From Yamagishiella unicocca (Eukaryota; Chlorophyta; Chlorophyceae; Chlamydomonadales; Volvocaceae): a stretch of DNA of 64,000 bases. How positions within the stretch are numbered: the first letter of the stretch is position 1; every line of letters begins with the position of its first letter. This document shows, piece after piece, positions 37,613-49,230 of this stretch. Under the pieces are notes generated by a model, which was not told where the DNA came from, ran no database searches, and saw only the letters and a program-made list of their open reading frames with translations. A program made the translations under genes and the position numbers. Location: contig BDSL01000085.1 in NCBI GenBank assembly GCA_003116995.1, positions 62,001 through 126,000 of the forward strand, in the 5' to 3' direction.

Positions 37613-40448
37613 TCACACGTGCGCGGCACTGGGCGCGAACCGCTGCTGCCACAGGCCGCTCAGCTCCTTGTACACTTCGTCGATGGGCCGGTCTGTGCGT
37701 ACGGTGGTCACCTTGCCCACCGAGCGGTAGTGGTCTAGTACGGGCGCCATCTGGGACTTAAAGTTCTGCGTCGGCGGGGACGGGACAGGGAGGTTCGGGG
37801 CGAGGTTGGAATGCGAAGGTGCCCAGGCGGTCAGGTGGGTTCGAGGGAAACCCGTGGATGTCCGAAAAAAAATCGTTTAAAGCAGAAGTTTTGAGATGCA
37901 TGCGGGAGAACTGGGTTGGGGATACGAAAGCCGAAGGTCGTAATATGACCTTTGGCGGCTAAGCTATATCGGCTACGGCGAGACGAAAGGAAGCGAGGAC
38001 CCCGCGCGACGCACGTAAACTTTTCGCAGAACCGGTTTTGGGCGCTAGCAGGAGAACTGTGGGAGGTGGTGCGCTATGGGAGAGCGGACATCGCGGTCCG
38101 GTCCCAGTCCCAGTCCTAGTCGGAGTCCCAGTCCCGACCCGCCCGAATACCGACCAGATGCGTGAGGGAGCCGGTCATTACCAGAGAAGGTCCGCGGTCG
38201 TCCAGGAGAGGAGGCCGAAGCCGCGCCGCGCCGCCATGGGGGACGCGAAAGCCCAGACGCAGGTCCCGACGCCCGCAGACAAGAACGCAACGACTAGCAA
38301 AAAACTACCAGAACAGAGGCCCAACCCAGCGGCGGAACTCACCTGACCAGGGCCCAGAGCGGGTGGGGAAGGCGGTCGACGCGAAGCATGCGGGCAAGGG
38401 GCAGCAGGGGGCGTTAGGAACAACATCCAGGCGCGGAGCGGGTGGACAGGGGTCAAAGCAACGAAGAGGCCCCAGCGGCGCGGCGAAAGAGGCGGAGGCA
38501 GGAAAGGGGAGGACGGATATACGGGGAGACGGGGACGCGGGCTGGTACGGCGGCGTACGGCGTTGTACGGCGGAGGCCTGTATGACGGAGGGAGGAAGTG
38601 AGAAAATATGGGGCGTGAAGATGCGGGACAGGGGGGCAAGGCTAGCAGGCGAGGAGACGGGATACCGGTCAGGTGGGTGGGTGAATGGGGATTCTACGAG
38701 GACGCTAAGGGCGGGCAGGGTTAGCCCTGGAGCGGCGCGAGGGGAGTGTTTGTTGAAGGACGGTGCACCAGCGCCGCCATGCACGGCCGCTGCCGTCTGC
38801 TGCACCTTGTTGATCGCATGTCCTCGCACACGACCCACTTCCAACACCCCGACTTCCAATCACCACATTCACTTAGGCTACATCATCCGCGAAGCCTTCT
38901 GCTCTCTGCCGGCTTCCGCGACGCTCGCTTGGATCACGTCACGTGCTCACGTGCTATTACCAGAAAGCGGCGCTTGCGGCCTCATGCGGCGGGCACGTGT
39001 TCCCTGCCGCCCCAGCCCACCCACCTGGACGCGCTTCTTGATGGTCTCCTCATTGTCGTCCGGCCGCCCCTGGTCCCGCGACCGCAGCCGCTGCAGCATT
39101 ACATCGTCGGGGCAGTCGAACAGCAGCAGCATCTCGCAGTCGTAGCCCACCTGGCCATACACGCAGCGAGGCAGGGAGGGCACAGACCGCACGGCGGCTC
39201 GTTGGGGCGGCTTGCGTGGAGGGCATGAACCCAATCCCCACCGCGCGACCAACCCCCGGCACGAAACCTCCTGCGGGTGGCCCTAGTACGCCTGCCGCTC
39301 CCCTCCCGACCCATCTGGCCACTCCATCTCGGCCATCAGGGCACCCTACACCACCCACCTGGCTCTGCCACACCGTCCGGTTCTCCGTGTTCCTGGGGAA
39401 GCCGTCAATGAGGACCGTCTCGGAGGCAGTACCCGCCATGGCCTTCTGCAGCAGCCCCACCGTCACCTGAGGAGTGGAACGTGAGGGGTAGAAGTGAATG
39501 AGGTGGACTGGCTGGCTGGCTGGCTGGAACCAGGAATCAGGACTGTGACGCGCGGCCAAGACAGGTGAGGGATGGGAGCACTGTGCGAGGGGATGGTCAG
39601 CAGCAAACGGCCGGCCCAGCTTATTTTGTGTGCGCTATCGTTAGCCCACCTCTCCAACCTCCCTGCGTAAACCTCCCGTACACATAATCCGAGTCCGCTC
39701 CTCCAAGGGTTGCTCATCCTGTCCCCGCCTCCCCCCGCATCCGTCCCGGGTCCCGGCCCCGCCCACCTCCGACGGTATGATCTGCCCCTGCAGGATGACG
39801 TCCTGCAGCTGCTTCCCCTCGGGGCCGCCAGACGCAATGAGCGAGCGGATGAGCTCGCCCGCGCTGAAGAACGGCACGTTGAAGTCGCGAGCGATCAGGT
39901 CGCACTGCGGCGGTGGCTCGGGCGGGCGGGGGCGGGTAGGGATCCGAGATGATGCCGCGCTGTAAGCGCCCTGACCTTGGCTGCCTAATGTTAAGAGGGA
40001 CGTGGAACAGACTGGCATTGGGCGTCCACTTATTGACTTCCCAGGGGCGGCGGCAGCCCTCTGCCCATGTGCCCTGTCGAATTCCCTCTGGTGCGGTGAT
40101 GCGTACGTTCGCACGGCCACAGCTAAGGCTCAAGAAGCGTTTAGCTTCATTCGATGCTGCTGTGACACTTGGCTGAGCCACTTAGCCGGCCGATGCGGTG
40201 CCTGTTCGCTGTCCCCAGCTGCCGCCCCCGACGTGCCGTTTCCCCACACCCAGTGAGGTCAACGGCACCTGGACTCCCACCTGCGTCCCCTTGCCTGACC
40301 CAGGGCCGCCGACAACGAACACTACTCGTTTCCGCTTGCTGCCACCCGCTTGCCCCGGCGCTTCCTGCAGCGGCGGCGTCGGCAAGGTGCGAGTTATTGA
40401 GGTGATCGCGGCGTAAGTGCAAGGAAATAACTCGTGGCGTAAGAGCAA
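37613..40448 (-). CDS. CMPK: UMP-CMP kinase
   Basis: Five exons join in phase: 40,281-40,364 (perhaps extending to an in-frame ATG at 40,448); 39,767-39,904; 39,359-39,466; 39,025-39,150; 37,613-37,765 (stop TGA at 37,613-37,615). Together they give 202 residues plus an uncertain N-terminus. The order of motifs is that of nucleoside monophosphate kinases: P-loop GGPGSGKGTQ, SAGELIR, GQIIPSE, LIDGFPRN, then a short LID RDQGRPDDNEET and the C-terminal helix with DEVYKEL. IDGFPRN, FDCPDD and the short LID mark the UMP-CMP kinase branch rather than long-LID adenylate kinase. It transfers phosphate from ATP to UMP or CMP. The 28 codons before 40,364 end in CTGCAG and may be intron, in which case the start lies further upstream. 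Confidence 0.88.
37766..39024. other. Long last intron of the UMP-CMP kinase gene
   Basis: About 1.26 kb between the last two coding exons. It holds CAGTCC-type short repeats near 38,100 and one copy of a dispersed repeat (37,840-37,918). Open frames across it are GC-driven and not believable. Confidence 0.6.
37840..37918 (+). repeat. Dispersed intronic repeat, copy 1
   Basis: A block starting TTCGAGGG, then CCCGTGGATG, GAAAAA, CGTTTA, AGCAG, GAGATGCATGC and GGAGAAC, in the last intron of the kinase gene. A second, diverged copy in the same order is at 46,616-46,690. It is non-coding and carries no evident terminal repeats. Confidence 0.65.
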
Positions 40449-41364
40449 GGACTAGCTGGGGAGAGCTTAGCGGTCGCGCATGCAATGGCAGCACGACCAC
40501 TAAGCTTTTGGTGGTTGGGCGCCGGAGGCTTAACCGCTGACTCGCTGACGCTGGGACGGAAAATGCAGGAGTCGCTATGTGCCGAAGTTGCCTTGTATCG
40601 AGATTATTATGAAATGGGTCAACCGGCGCCGCAGCGCCGCGTGCGGCCACCGGAATTGCAATGCATGTCAGCGCTTGGGGCCAGCGATGCACACCGCTGT
40701 GGTCGCCATCTGCGATGCTTGCGCCATGATGGCACGATGGGAGCCGCTAGGTCTCCCACGGACCAGGTTAGCCTGCGTGGCGCGTTTGAGATGCGCACGA
40801 CGCAGGGCTGTCAGTGCCATGGGATGACGATGGCGAAAGGGGCATCCCTGAAGCGAGTTTACCTTGACTCCAATAGGCAGACGTCTCAGTAGCGTGCCAG
40901 TCCGGCATAGCTGCCGCCAGCCTGCCTCGCGGACTAGGGACATTGGTCTTACAGGTATTCAGAATGGAGTTTTATTGAATTGCAGTGGCTCGTAATTTTG
41001 TCCAAGGCCGCTTATAGAAACGGATCGAACGGGCTAGGCTGGATGCGTTCTTCGGTGCACACTGCACGGCACTCGCATCATGGTTTTGCAGTTTGGACCA
41101 CGAGCTAGAAGTTCATGGGCAAGTTTCTGTAATCCAATACGATACGCAAGGAATATAGCTTCCCATTAGTTAACTTGTCAGCCGAGAGACCGTTCGCAAC
41201 GACCATATTTTCCTGCGCACCCCTTGCGTTTGCGAGGGTCACGGCGTTCATATAACGGCTGCATGCCTGAAACATAGAAAGGCCCAGTTGTCATCTGAGG
41301 CCGCCGCCGGGTCGCCCGCCGCCGCGAGACCGGAAGACGCCGCCCAGGGCGCGAAGGCGCAGCC
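40449..41364. other. Divergent intergenic region between the UMP-CMP kinase and WDR3 genes
   Basis: About 0.9 kb between two genes transcribed away from each other, so both promoters and 5' leaders must be here. The kinase leader and possibly its first exon may reach into it. I see no clear TATA box and no convincing additional gene. Confidence 0.5.
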
Positions 41365-44300
41365 ATGGTTAAAGCGTATCTACGATATGAGTTTTCATCG
41401 GCCTTCGGTGTCATCTCCAGCTCCGCAAACCCCACGTACGATGTCAGCGGAAAGCTGCTCTTCACATCGTCACTGGAGAGCATCTCCGTATGGAATGCCA
41501 AGCAGGGCAGCCTGGTGCGTAACACGTCATGCTCACGTGCCGCACCAAAACTGTCGGCGTCGCTAAACGGGACCAACTGGTCTCGGGGGCCTTTCCCCCG
41601 CACCCCCGGAATTGCCTCTCGGAACCCCCTACCCCTGCCGCAACCCCTTACGCCTGTCGCAACGACGAGCACGCCTTAATCCTCACACGGAAATACTACA
41701 AAGTCTAAAAGTTGATTCAAACAACACCGGGCCTCAACCCGCATCCCGCAACGCTGCTCGCAGGTGCGGCAGCTGAGCCCCTTGCTCGCCAGCACTAGCA
41801 GCGGCGGCGGTGGCGGCAGCGGCACAGTGGCGGAGGTTACCGTGCTGTGCTGCGCCCCCGGAGCCACCACGGTAGCGGCCGGCTACTCGGACGGCACGGT
41901 GAGCGCCGCAGCGGAGTGGCGGAGAGGACGGGGCGGCTGGGATCGTGGGCCTGGGGGATAGCAAGGAAAAAACCGTATACTGGGGGTGGGGGATGGACCT
42001 ATTGGGGCCTTTGAGATGTGGGGAGGAGGGTGGTGGCAAGCGACCAGTGGGTGTTTTTGGTAGGGTGTGGGCGCCGGGGGGGATCTTGGTCTTCCAGGTG
42101 GTTGTGAGGGATGTCATGGCCGGCGCTGCTGTGCGTCCTGGCCGCCACCATGGTCCTTTGTGGGGTACGGGGCGGCTGGTGTAGTACCGGGTGGAGGTAG
42201 AGTACCGCCGCGGCTTGGGCGCAGGGTCGGATCCTGGCTGGCGAGTGAGGGCCAGCGCATGCGGGCTGGTGGCGGGGCCCGCTGCCTGAGCCCTGTGGCT
42301 ACTTCCGGCCGCTGAGGCGTCCGCCCTGGGGCCGCTGGAGGTTGGCCTTGAGAGCCGGGACGTGTGCCCTTCTGGAGTCATCGGCAGCACTAGCAACAAA
42401 GCGAGCAGGGATAGCACTAGCAGCAGCAGCAGCGCCACCGGAGCCACCAGTGGCAAGCGCCAGCAGAGTAATGGCGGCACTGCTGGCGCACCGCGAAGGA
42501 CGGGGCCGGTGCTCGGCGTGGCGCGACGCTCCGCACGGGGTCCATGACGGGGTCCTTGGCGGGGTCCATGACGGGGTTCTTGACAACTCGGGAAGCAAGC
42601 CCCTCTCTCTGATGGCCCGCTGACGTACACGGTGCTGCTTCCGCTGCTTCCGCTGCTTCCGCTGCTTCCGCTGCTGCCGCCGCAGGTGCGGCTGTGGGAC
42701 TACGGGTCGGGGGACTGCACTGTCACCTTCAGGGGCCACAAGGTGAGGCAGGGAGGGGGCTCAGGGGAAACCCGTGGGTCGCAGGGTTCAGGAGCGGGGG
42801 GAAGCGAGGGCGGGGCGGTCAGAGTGTGCTGCGGCGTGACGGCGTCCGGGCTAGGGTGTAGGTCCGAGGCTTGCTGCGCCGTCAGTCCGTCCCGCCATAT
42901 CGCCTGCCGCAACCCCGCGGTGTCCGTCACACCCTCCCCCCTCCTTACCTCTTTCGTGCGCGCCCTCCTTACCTCTTTCGTGCCCCTCCTTACCTCTCCA
43001 GACCGCTGTGTCCTGCCTGCGCTACAACGGCGGCGGCTCGCTGCTGGTCAGCGGCGGCCGCGACACCGACCTGATCGTGTGGGACGTGGTGGGCGAGACG
43101 GGGCTGTACCGGCTGAGGGGGCACAAGGACCAAGTCACGGACGCGGTGAGCGGCTGGCGGGGTCCGGGCTGGCGGGGGCCGGGCTGGGTAGTTGCCTAGT
43201 TGGGTAGTTGGGGGGTTGCGACAGACAGCCTGTTCATCCACTGGCCTTCATGTCCCACCCTCGTCAGCCTCAGTCCTACTTACTCGTTGGCGTACGATTC
43301 CTTCCCTCCCTCCCCCCCGCCTGCTTCACCGCCTTGGTTTGTCGGCCGTGGATTCGCGGATTCTCCTTAAACCCCCCGCCTTCTTCCCTCCTCCCCCTCC
43401 AGGCCTTCCTGCCCCGCCAGTCCAAGCTGGCCAGCTGCAGCAAGGACGGACTGGTCAAGGTGTGGGACCTGGACACGCAGCACTGCTGCCAGACGCTGGG
43501 GGGGCACAAGGCGGAGGTGTGGTCGCTGGACGTCAACCCCGCCGGCACCCGACTGGCCACAGGCGCCACCGACAACGAGATCCGCGTCTTCGCCGTCAGG
43601 TGCGAGCAGGGGCCCGCGCGGGGCGGGGTTGCGGGGGCAGCGCTGGGCAGCCGTGATGGAGCTGACGGTGTTGGCGAGGCAGGGGCTGCAGCTGGGGGGC
43701 GGGGCAGCGGCCCCCCACCGCCCTCGCGATTCGCGCCTCGCCCTCAACCCGGTGGCAATGCACCAACCAACCAACCAACCAACCAGCTAACCAACCAACC
43801 ACCGCGCCCAACAGCTCCCCCCGGCATTTTCCCCCCGGCATCACCCTGGCATCATGCGCGTGCTGCTGCCGCCGCCTGCCGGCTACTGTGCATCACCGGG
43901 TCGCACCGCAACCCGCACCGGCTGCTGCCCGCGTGCAGGGACCCCGAGGCGGAGGCTGCGGCGGGGGCAGCGGTGGGGGAGGGCGCCGCAGCGGGGGGTC
44001 GCGACCACACGGTGCTGCTGCCCATGGGCTCGGCTCGCCGCGGTGCAGCAGCGCACGAGCGGGTGGCGCTGCTGCGCTACAGCGGCGGCGGCGAGTGGCT
44101 GGCGGTGCAGGGGGCGGGCAAGGGACTGGAGCTGTTCAGGTGGGGGCGGGAGGGGAGGGGCGGGAAGGGAGGGGCGGGTTGAGGCTGAGGCTGAGGCTGA
44201 GGCTGAGGCTGAGGCTGAGGCTGAGGCTGAGGCTGAGGCTGAGGCTGAGGCTGAGGCTGAGGCTGAGGCTGAGGCTGAGTTCGGATGCTGCGCTGTGCGG

Positions 44301-47300
44301 TGTTTTGGTGGTAGGATCCACGCGATTAATGGATGGGGCGAGCGTCGGAACGGTGCGACAAATCGGTGATGTAATCGTTGGCACTGCCCCTACTGCCGCT
44401 ACGGCTGCTACTGCCGCTGCCGCTGGGTCCGGACAGGGTGCGTGATGAGGACGAGGCGCGCAAGAAGCTCAAGCGGCGGCGGAAGCGGCGGAAGGAGAAG
44501 GCGTCCAAGAAGGGGCCGGGGCAGCAGCAGCAGCAGCAGCCGGGCAGTGACGACGATGAGGAGGTCCGGGGCCAGGCCGGCGGGGCGGCGGACGGCGACG
44601 AGGACGACGCGGTCAAGGCAAGCGGGGCGGGGGCGGAGGACCTCAGAAGAAGGGGGATTGGGGGCCGGCAACTGCGCTTTACGGCCATTGGCTCGTGGTA
44701 GTGTTGGTGGTGGTGTTGCGGTTGACAGCGTCCTCTGGTTGTTCCGTTCACCGGTTTCCTCTCTATTTCAATCCAACCCATAGGCGTCTGATGAGCTGGA
44801 GGCGGTGCAGCTGGTCAGCAGCAAGGGCGCCAAGATCAAGGCATTTTGCTTCGCGCCGCCGGCTGCCCGGCTGCCCGCGGGAGTTGCTTGCCGGATGGCT
44901 CTGGCGCTGTCCAACAACTGCGTCGAGGTGGGCCCCGAGGGAGGGAGGAGTGACGTGTCAGTGTCTGCTCAGGAGTCGCCCCTCGCACCCTGATGCCTAT
45001 CCCCACCGCTTTTCCCCCAGCAACCACACCAGCAACTACACCAACCCATCCCCGCCCTCTCAAACGCTACAAAACCGAACCCGGCCACCCCTGGAGCCCC
45101 CCCCCTTCGAAAACGCATTTCCTCGCCTGTCTTATCTCGCTACCGGTACGCCGGAGCAACTCATAGAGCCTCCAGCAGCACGATCCGCCACCCCCCGCCC
45201 ACCCCTCGCCGACTGCGCATCACCCCTCGCACCCTCCCACCAACCTCCCTGCGCAGATCCTGGACATCTCCTCCGAAACCCACTCGTACGACACCGCCTC
45301 CCGCATCGACCTGGGCGGCCACCGCTCCGACGTGCGCGCCCTGGTCCTCTCCGCGGACGACTCCTCGCTGCTCACCGCCTCCTCCGCCGCCCTCAAGCAC
45401 TGGAACCCTCGCACCGGCGCCTGCCTAGCGACCATGGAGAGCGGGTACGGGCTGTGTGTGCTGTTCGCACCGGGGAACAAGTTCGCTGTGGTTGGGACCA
45501 AGGTGAGGCGGGAGGGGGAGGCGGGGGCCGGGGGTGTAGGAAATGGTCTTGTGTACTGAGGACGTGGGGGTCAGGGGGCAGGGAATCGGCTTTGTAAGCG
45601 GAGGGAGGCATTGGGGACCGGGCGAGGAGGAGCATCATGTGGAACGCGGGACGTGAGGCTCAGACGGCAGCACCCGGGGCCGCACCCGACTGGACCTCCT
45701 TATACCTGCTGTGCAGCAGGCCTCTTTGTGGTCCCTCCCTCCTCCGCCGCATCCGCTCTTCCTCTCCCCGCCACCCCGTCGATTAACCGGGTATTTTTGC
45801 ACCACCTCCCCCGCAGGAGGGCACCCTGGAGGTGTTCGACCTGGGTGCCGCCTCCCGTGTGCATGTGGAGGTGGGGGCGCACTCCGGGGCCGTGTGGTCC
45901 ATGACGGCGCTGCCCAACAAGACCGGCTTCATCAGCGGGGCGGCGGACAAGACGGTGAGGGCGGCGGGGGGGGGGCCAGCAGCACCTGTGGCAGGGGCGG
46001 GGGCAGCAGCACCACCTGCGGCAGGGTGACTGGCGGGCTTGCCGTCACACCTGACTCGTAGAAACGAGAATATTTACCTCTGCGCAACGAGTCCATACCG
46101 CACCATCATTTTGAATTCAAGGTCCAGGGTGGACTGGATTGACCTTATTCACAACCTGCATTCAAGATCCAGCTTGGATTTGAGCTCTGGATTTCAAACC
46201 GCATGTGCCCCAGCTGTGCCGTCCTCACGCGCGCCGCCGCACCGCTCCCCCCCCTTTTCCCGTGTGTGTGGCCGGCCACCCTAGTCCAGTAGCATGCGCG
46301 CGCGTCCCGGTGTCCGAAGGCTATGCACCCACTACATTTCCCCTGTCGCGTTACCGGTTCCTGTATTGTAACCCCTCTTCCCGTCCCCCCCCCCCCGCAG
46401 ATCAAGGTATGGCAGTGGTCCGTCGCGACCCTGGAGGGCGGCGCCAAGCAGCTGCGCCTCAACCACGCGCGCACGGTGCCCATGGCGGACGACGTGTTGG
46501 CGGTTAAGGTCAGCCCCAACGGCCGACTGCTGGCGGTGGCGCTGCTGGACGCGACGGTAAAGGTGAGGCGGGCAGGCGGCGGGGGGGGGCCGAGAGGAAG
46601 GCGGGTTGGGGGGGGTTCGAGGATGACCCGTGGATGCGAGAAAAACCGTTTAGAGCAGGCGTTTCGAGATGCATGCTGGAGAACTTGGGTGAGGAAAAGA
46701 CGGAGGTGGGGGCGATTCCGGGGGTGGCGCGAAGACAGACGGGCGATGGGGGGGAGCAGAGGAGCGGCGGGGAGCAGCGGGCGCTGTCATGCGTTTCGCC
46801 TTAGCCCCGCCAGCCGCCTTTCGCTGCCGTTACGGGCAACCAACGTTGCCCCTTAACCTTTGCCCCCCCTCCCACGCGTACCCCTCCCCAGGTCTACTAC
46901 GCCGATAGCATGAAGTTCTTCCTTTCGCTGTACGGACACAAGCTGCCCGTACTGTGCATGGACATCTCCTCAGACTCTGGCATGCTGCTGACAGGCTCGT
47001 CGGACAAGAACATCAAGGTGGGTGCGGCGCAACCAGTGAACTGACGTAGGAGGAGAGGCACCGCCAGCCAACAATAAGGGAGCTGGATGGCGGGGTTGCC
47101 AGGAGGGCCGCCTAGGCGGCTGGGCGGCCCGCGGACATGAGAAAACTCCTCGCTGGAAGGAAACGTTCTTCCTTAAGGCGAATTCTAAAACCTCGAAACC
47201 AGCATGCGCGTCCTACTGCCCTCGACCATCCACTCCCGACACTCACGCACCCACCCGCACCCACCTCGCACCCGCACTTCGCTCTTCCGTCCTCGTCGCC

Positions 47301-48583
47301 CCAGGTGTGGGGCCTGGACTTCGGCGACTGCCACAAGTCGCTGTTCGCACACGGCGACGCGGTCATGTCGGTGGGCTGGGTCCCCGGCACCCACTACGCC
47401 TTCTCCGCCGGCAAGGACCGGATGCTCAAGTACTGGGACCTGGACCGCTTCGAGCTGCTGCTGGAGCTGCCGGGGCACCACTCGGAGCTGTGGTGCATGG
47501 GGGTCAGCCAGTTTGGGGACTTCGTGGTGACGGGTGAGCCGGTCCTGGAGCGACGCGGCGCGGCGCGGCGGATTGCGCAACCACGCAACCATCTAACCGT
47601 CCAATCGGACAGCGACATGGCCTCACAACTTACTATACAACACCACCATTCCTGATGTTACAATACCTTGTTGTGGACCCCAGCACCCCACGCGGCATGG
47701 CGCTGTTCTCGCCGCCTCCTGCGAGCCTGAGGCACCCACTGGGTTCCCTTCACCTCCCGCCCTCCCCGCCTCTCCTGCACCCTCCCCCCTCCCCGGGCCC
47801 CGGCCCCCAGGCTCCCATGACCGCTCCATCCGGAGGTGGGAGCGCACCGCCGAGCCGTTTTTCGTCGAGGAGGAGCGAGAGAAGCGGTTGGAGTCGCTGT
47901 TCGAGGCCGACATGGAGAACACCGCTGGGGATAGGGACGCGGCGGCAGCCGCGACAGGCATCGGCGGCGCAGCCGCCGCCGGCGCTGACGCGGCGGCGCC
48001 CGCAGGGCGCCGTACGCTGGAGGCCGTCGGCGCAGCCGACGCCATCATCGAGGCCCTCGAGGCGGCGGCGATGGAGTTTGATAGGCTGCGGTCGGCGGAT
48101 CGGGAGCGGGCGGCGGCGGCGGCCGAGGGGCGGCCGCCGCCGCGGCCGTTGCCGATGAACGCGCTGCTGGGCGGCGTGGCGCCCAGCGCCTATGTGTTGC
48201 GGGTGGTGTCCGGGGTGCGTGCCAGTGAGTTGGAGCAGGCGGTCATGATGTTGCCCTTTGCGGACGCGCTGAGGCTGCTGGGGTACTTGCCGAGGTGGCT
48301 GGAGGCGGGGGGGCCGGCGGTGGAGCTGACGGTGCGGCTGGCGGTGCTGCTGGTGCGGCTGCACCAGGGGCAGCTGGCGGCGACGGCGGCGGCGCGGCCG
48401 GTGATGCTGGGGCTGCAGCGGCGGCTGCGCGGGTCGGCGCAGGGGCTGAAGGACGTGGTGGGGTTCAACATGGCGGCGCTGGGGCACTTGATGCGGCGGG
48501 TGAAGGAGCGGGAGGGGGTGACGGACGCGGATGCGGTGGCGCCGGCCAAGCAGCAGCTGATGGGGAGCGGGGCGGCGGCGTAG
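41365..48583 (+). CDS. UTP12: WDR3/UTP12 (Dip2) WD40 protein of the small-subunit processome
   Basis: Fourteen exons join in phase: 41,365-41,514; 41,764-41,898; 42,686-42,742; 43,002-43,145; 43,403-43,599; 43,939-44,139; 44,437-44,617; 44,784-44,927; 45,257-45,502; 45,817-45,954; 46,401-46,562; 46,892-47,017; 47,305-47,533; 47,811-48,583. They give 960 residues (human WDR3 943). The start [17 protein letters not shown], then [19 protein letters not shown] and [10 protein letters not shown], are family hallmarks. Two WD40 propellers are separated by a basic, Gln-containing linker (exon 7). The end of the second propeller reads [12 protein letters not shown], followed by the helical UTP12 domain. 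The protein belongs to the UTP-B complex that binds nascent pre-18S rRNA in the nucleolus. The intron after 44,617 begins with GC rather than GT. Confidence 0.95.
43767..43803. repeat. CCAA-type microsatellite in a WDR3/UTP12 intron
   Basis: Six or more near-perfect CCAA units with one interruption, inside intron 5. Confidence 0.8.
44181..44280. repeat. GAGGCT hexanucleotide array in a WDR3/UTP12 intron
   Basis: About 16.5 perfect copies of GAGGCT within intron 6 (44,140-44,436). Reading through it gives alternating Glu-Ala, but the array is outside the exons defined by in-phase splice sites. Confidence 0.95.
44618..44783 (+). other. GC-AG intron of the WDR3/UTP12 gene
   Basis: Exon 7 ends GTCAAG and the intron starts GCAAGC; it ends CCCATAG before GCGTCTGATGAG. 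The join preserves frame ([10 protein letters not shown]). The surrounding donor bases, AAG/GCAAG, match the strong consensus that GC donors need. No GT donor nearby gives the same in-frame product. Confidence 0.6.
46616..46690 (+). repeat. Dispersed intronic repeat, copy 2
   Basis: Blocks TTCGAGGATGACCCGTGGATG, CGTTTAGAGCAG and GAGATGCATGC followed by GGAGAAC, in intron 11 of the WDR3/UTP12 gene, match 37,840-37,918 in the same order and strand. Confidence 0.65.
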
Positions 48584-49230
48584 GCAAGTGTGGGGACAGG
48601 TGGGGTGGGGTGTGTTATAAGAGGAGCCGCGAGTCCAGCCACACGGTAGCGTGAGGGTGCAGCTGGTGGGGTTCCGGCGGCTGTGTGGAGGGGCGACGGC
48701 GGCAGGCCTTGCTGGAAGGAAGGCGAAGTGTTGGGCGGAGCGGAGGGATGTTTTAGGACCGGATTGGTCGGCGGTGTTTGGGTGGCTTGCGCTTGGTTGG
48801 GGTGTTGCAGATGGTGATTAATATGCGTGTTCCTGTGCCCGCTCTTATGCGACCGACCAGAGCAGACTCAACATGTGCCTCAGACTAATGGGGGGATCTC
48901 AAAGATGTACCGGATGCCGTGGGCAATGCAAGGACGGAGGGGGGAGCGTAGGTCTGGCTTGGGGTCTTGGCCCTTGCTGGAGACTGCCGTACGCAGCCAG
49001 GGGGAGTGCAGGAGTCGGACGTGTGCAAACTGCTGTTTGTCTGGGTTGTACGGGTAGGTTCACACTCGGGACTCTGGCCATCGGCCGCGTCCATGTTACT
49101 GTTGTACAACGGTGTCGGTGTCCGTTGTCAGTTCAAGCATCGGTAATCTAGGCAGAGAGCTTTCCAGCCATAACTGCGGTAAACTGACATATAACGGGGC
49201 GTGGAGCAGTCCTTATATCACATCACTACC
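48584..49230. other. Intergenic region between WDR3/UTP12 and VMA12-like genes
   Basis: About 0.65 kb that must contain the 3' end of the first gene and the promoter of the second. No coding signal was seen; a TATAACG string lies near 49,190. Confidence 0.45.

Noticed and set aside
38162..39145. 327-codon plus-strand frame opposite the kinase gene
   Set aside because: It is mostly the antisense of the long last intron and an exon of the UMP-CMP kinase; basic low-complexity composition, no motif.
43854..44445. Plus-strand frames with Glu-Ala or Leu-Arg repeats
   Set aside because: They read through the GAGGCT array, which lies in an intron of the WDR3/UTP12 gene bounded by in-phase splice sites.
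47750..48487. 245-codon minus-strand frame rich in Gln, Arg and His
   Set aside because: It is the antisense of the last exon of WDR3/UTP12, which encodes the conserved C-terminal domain.
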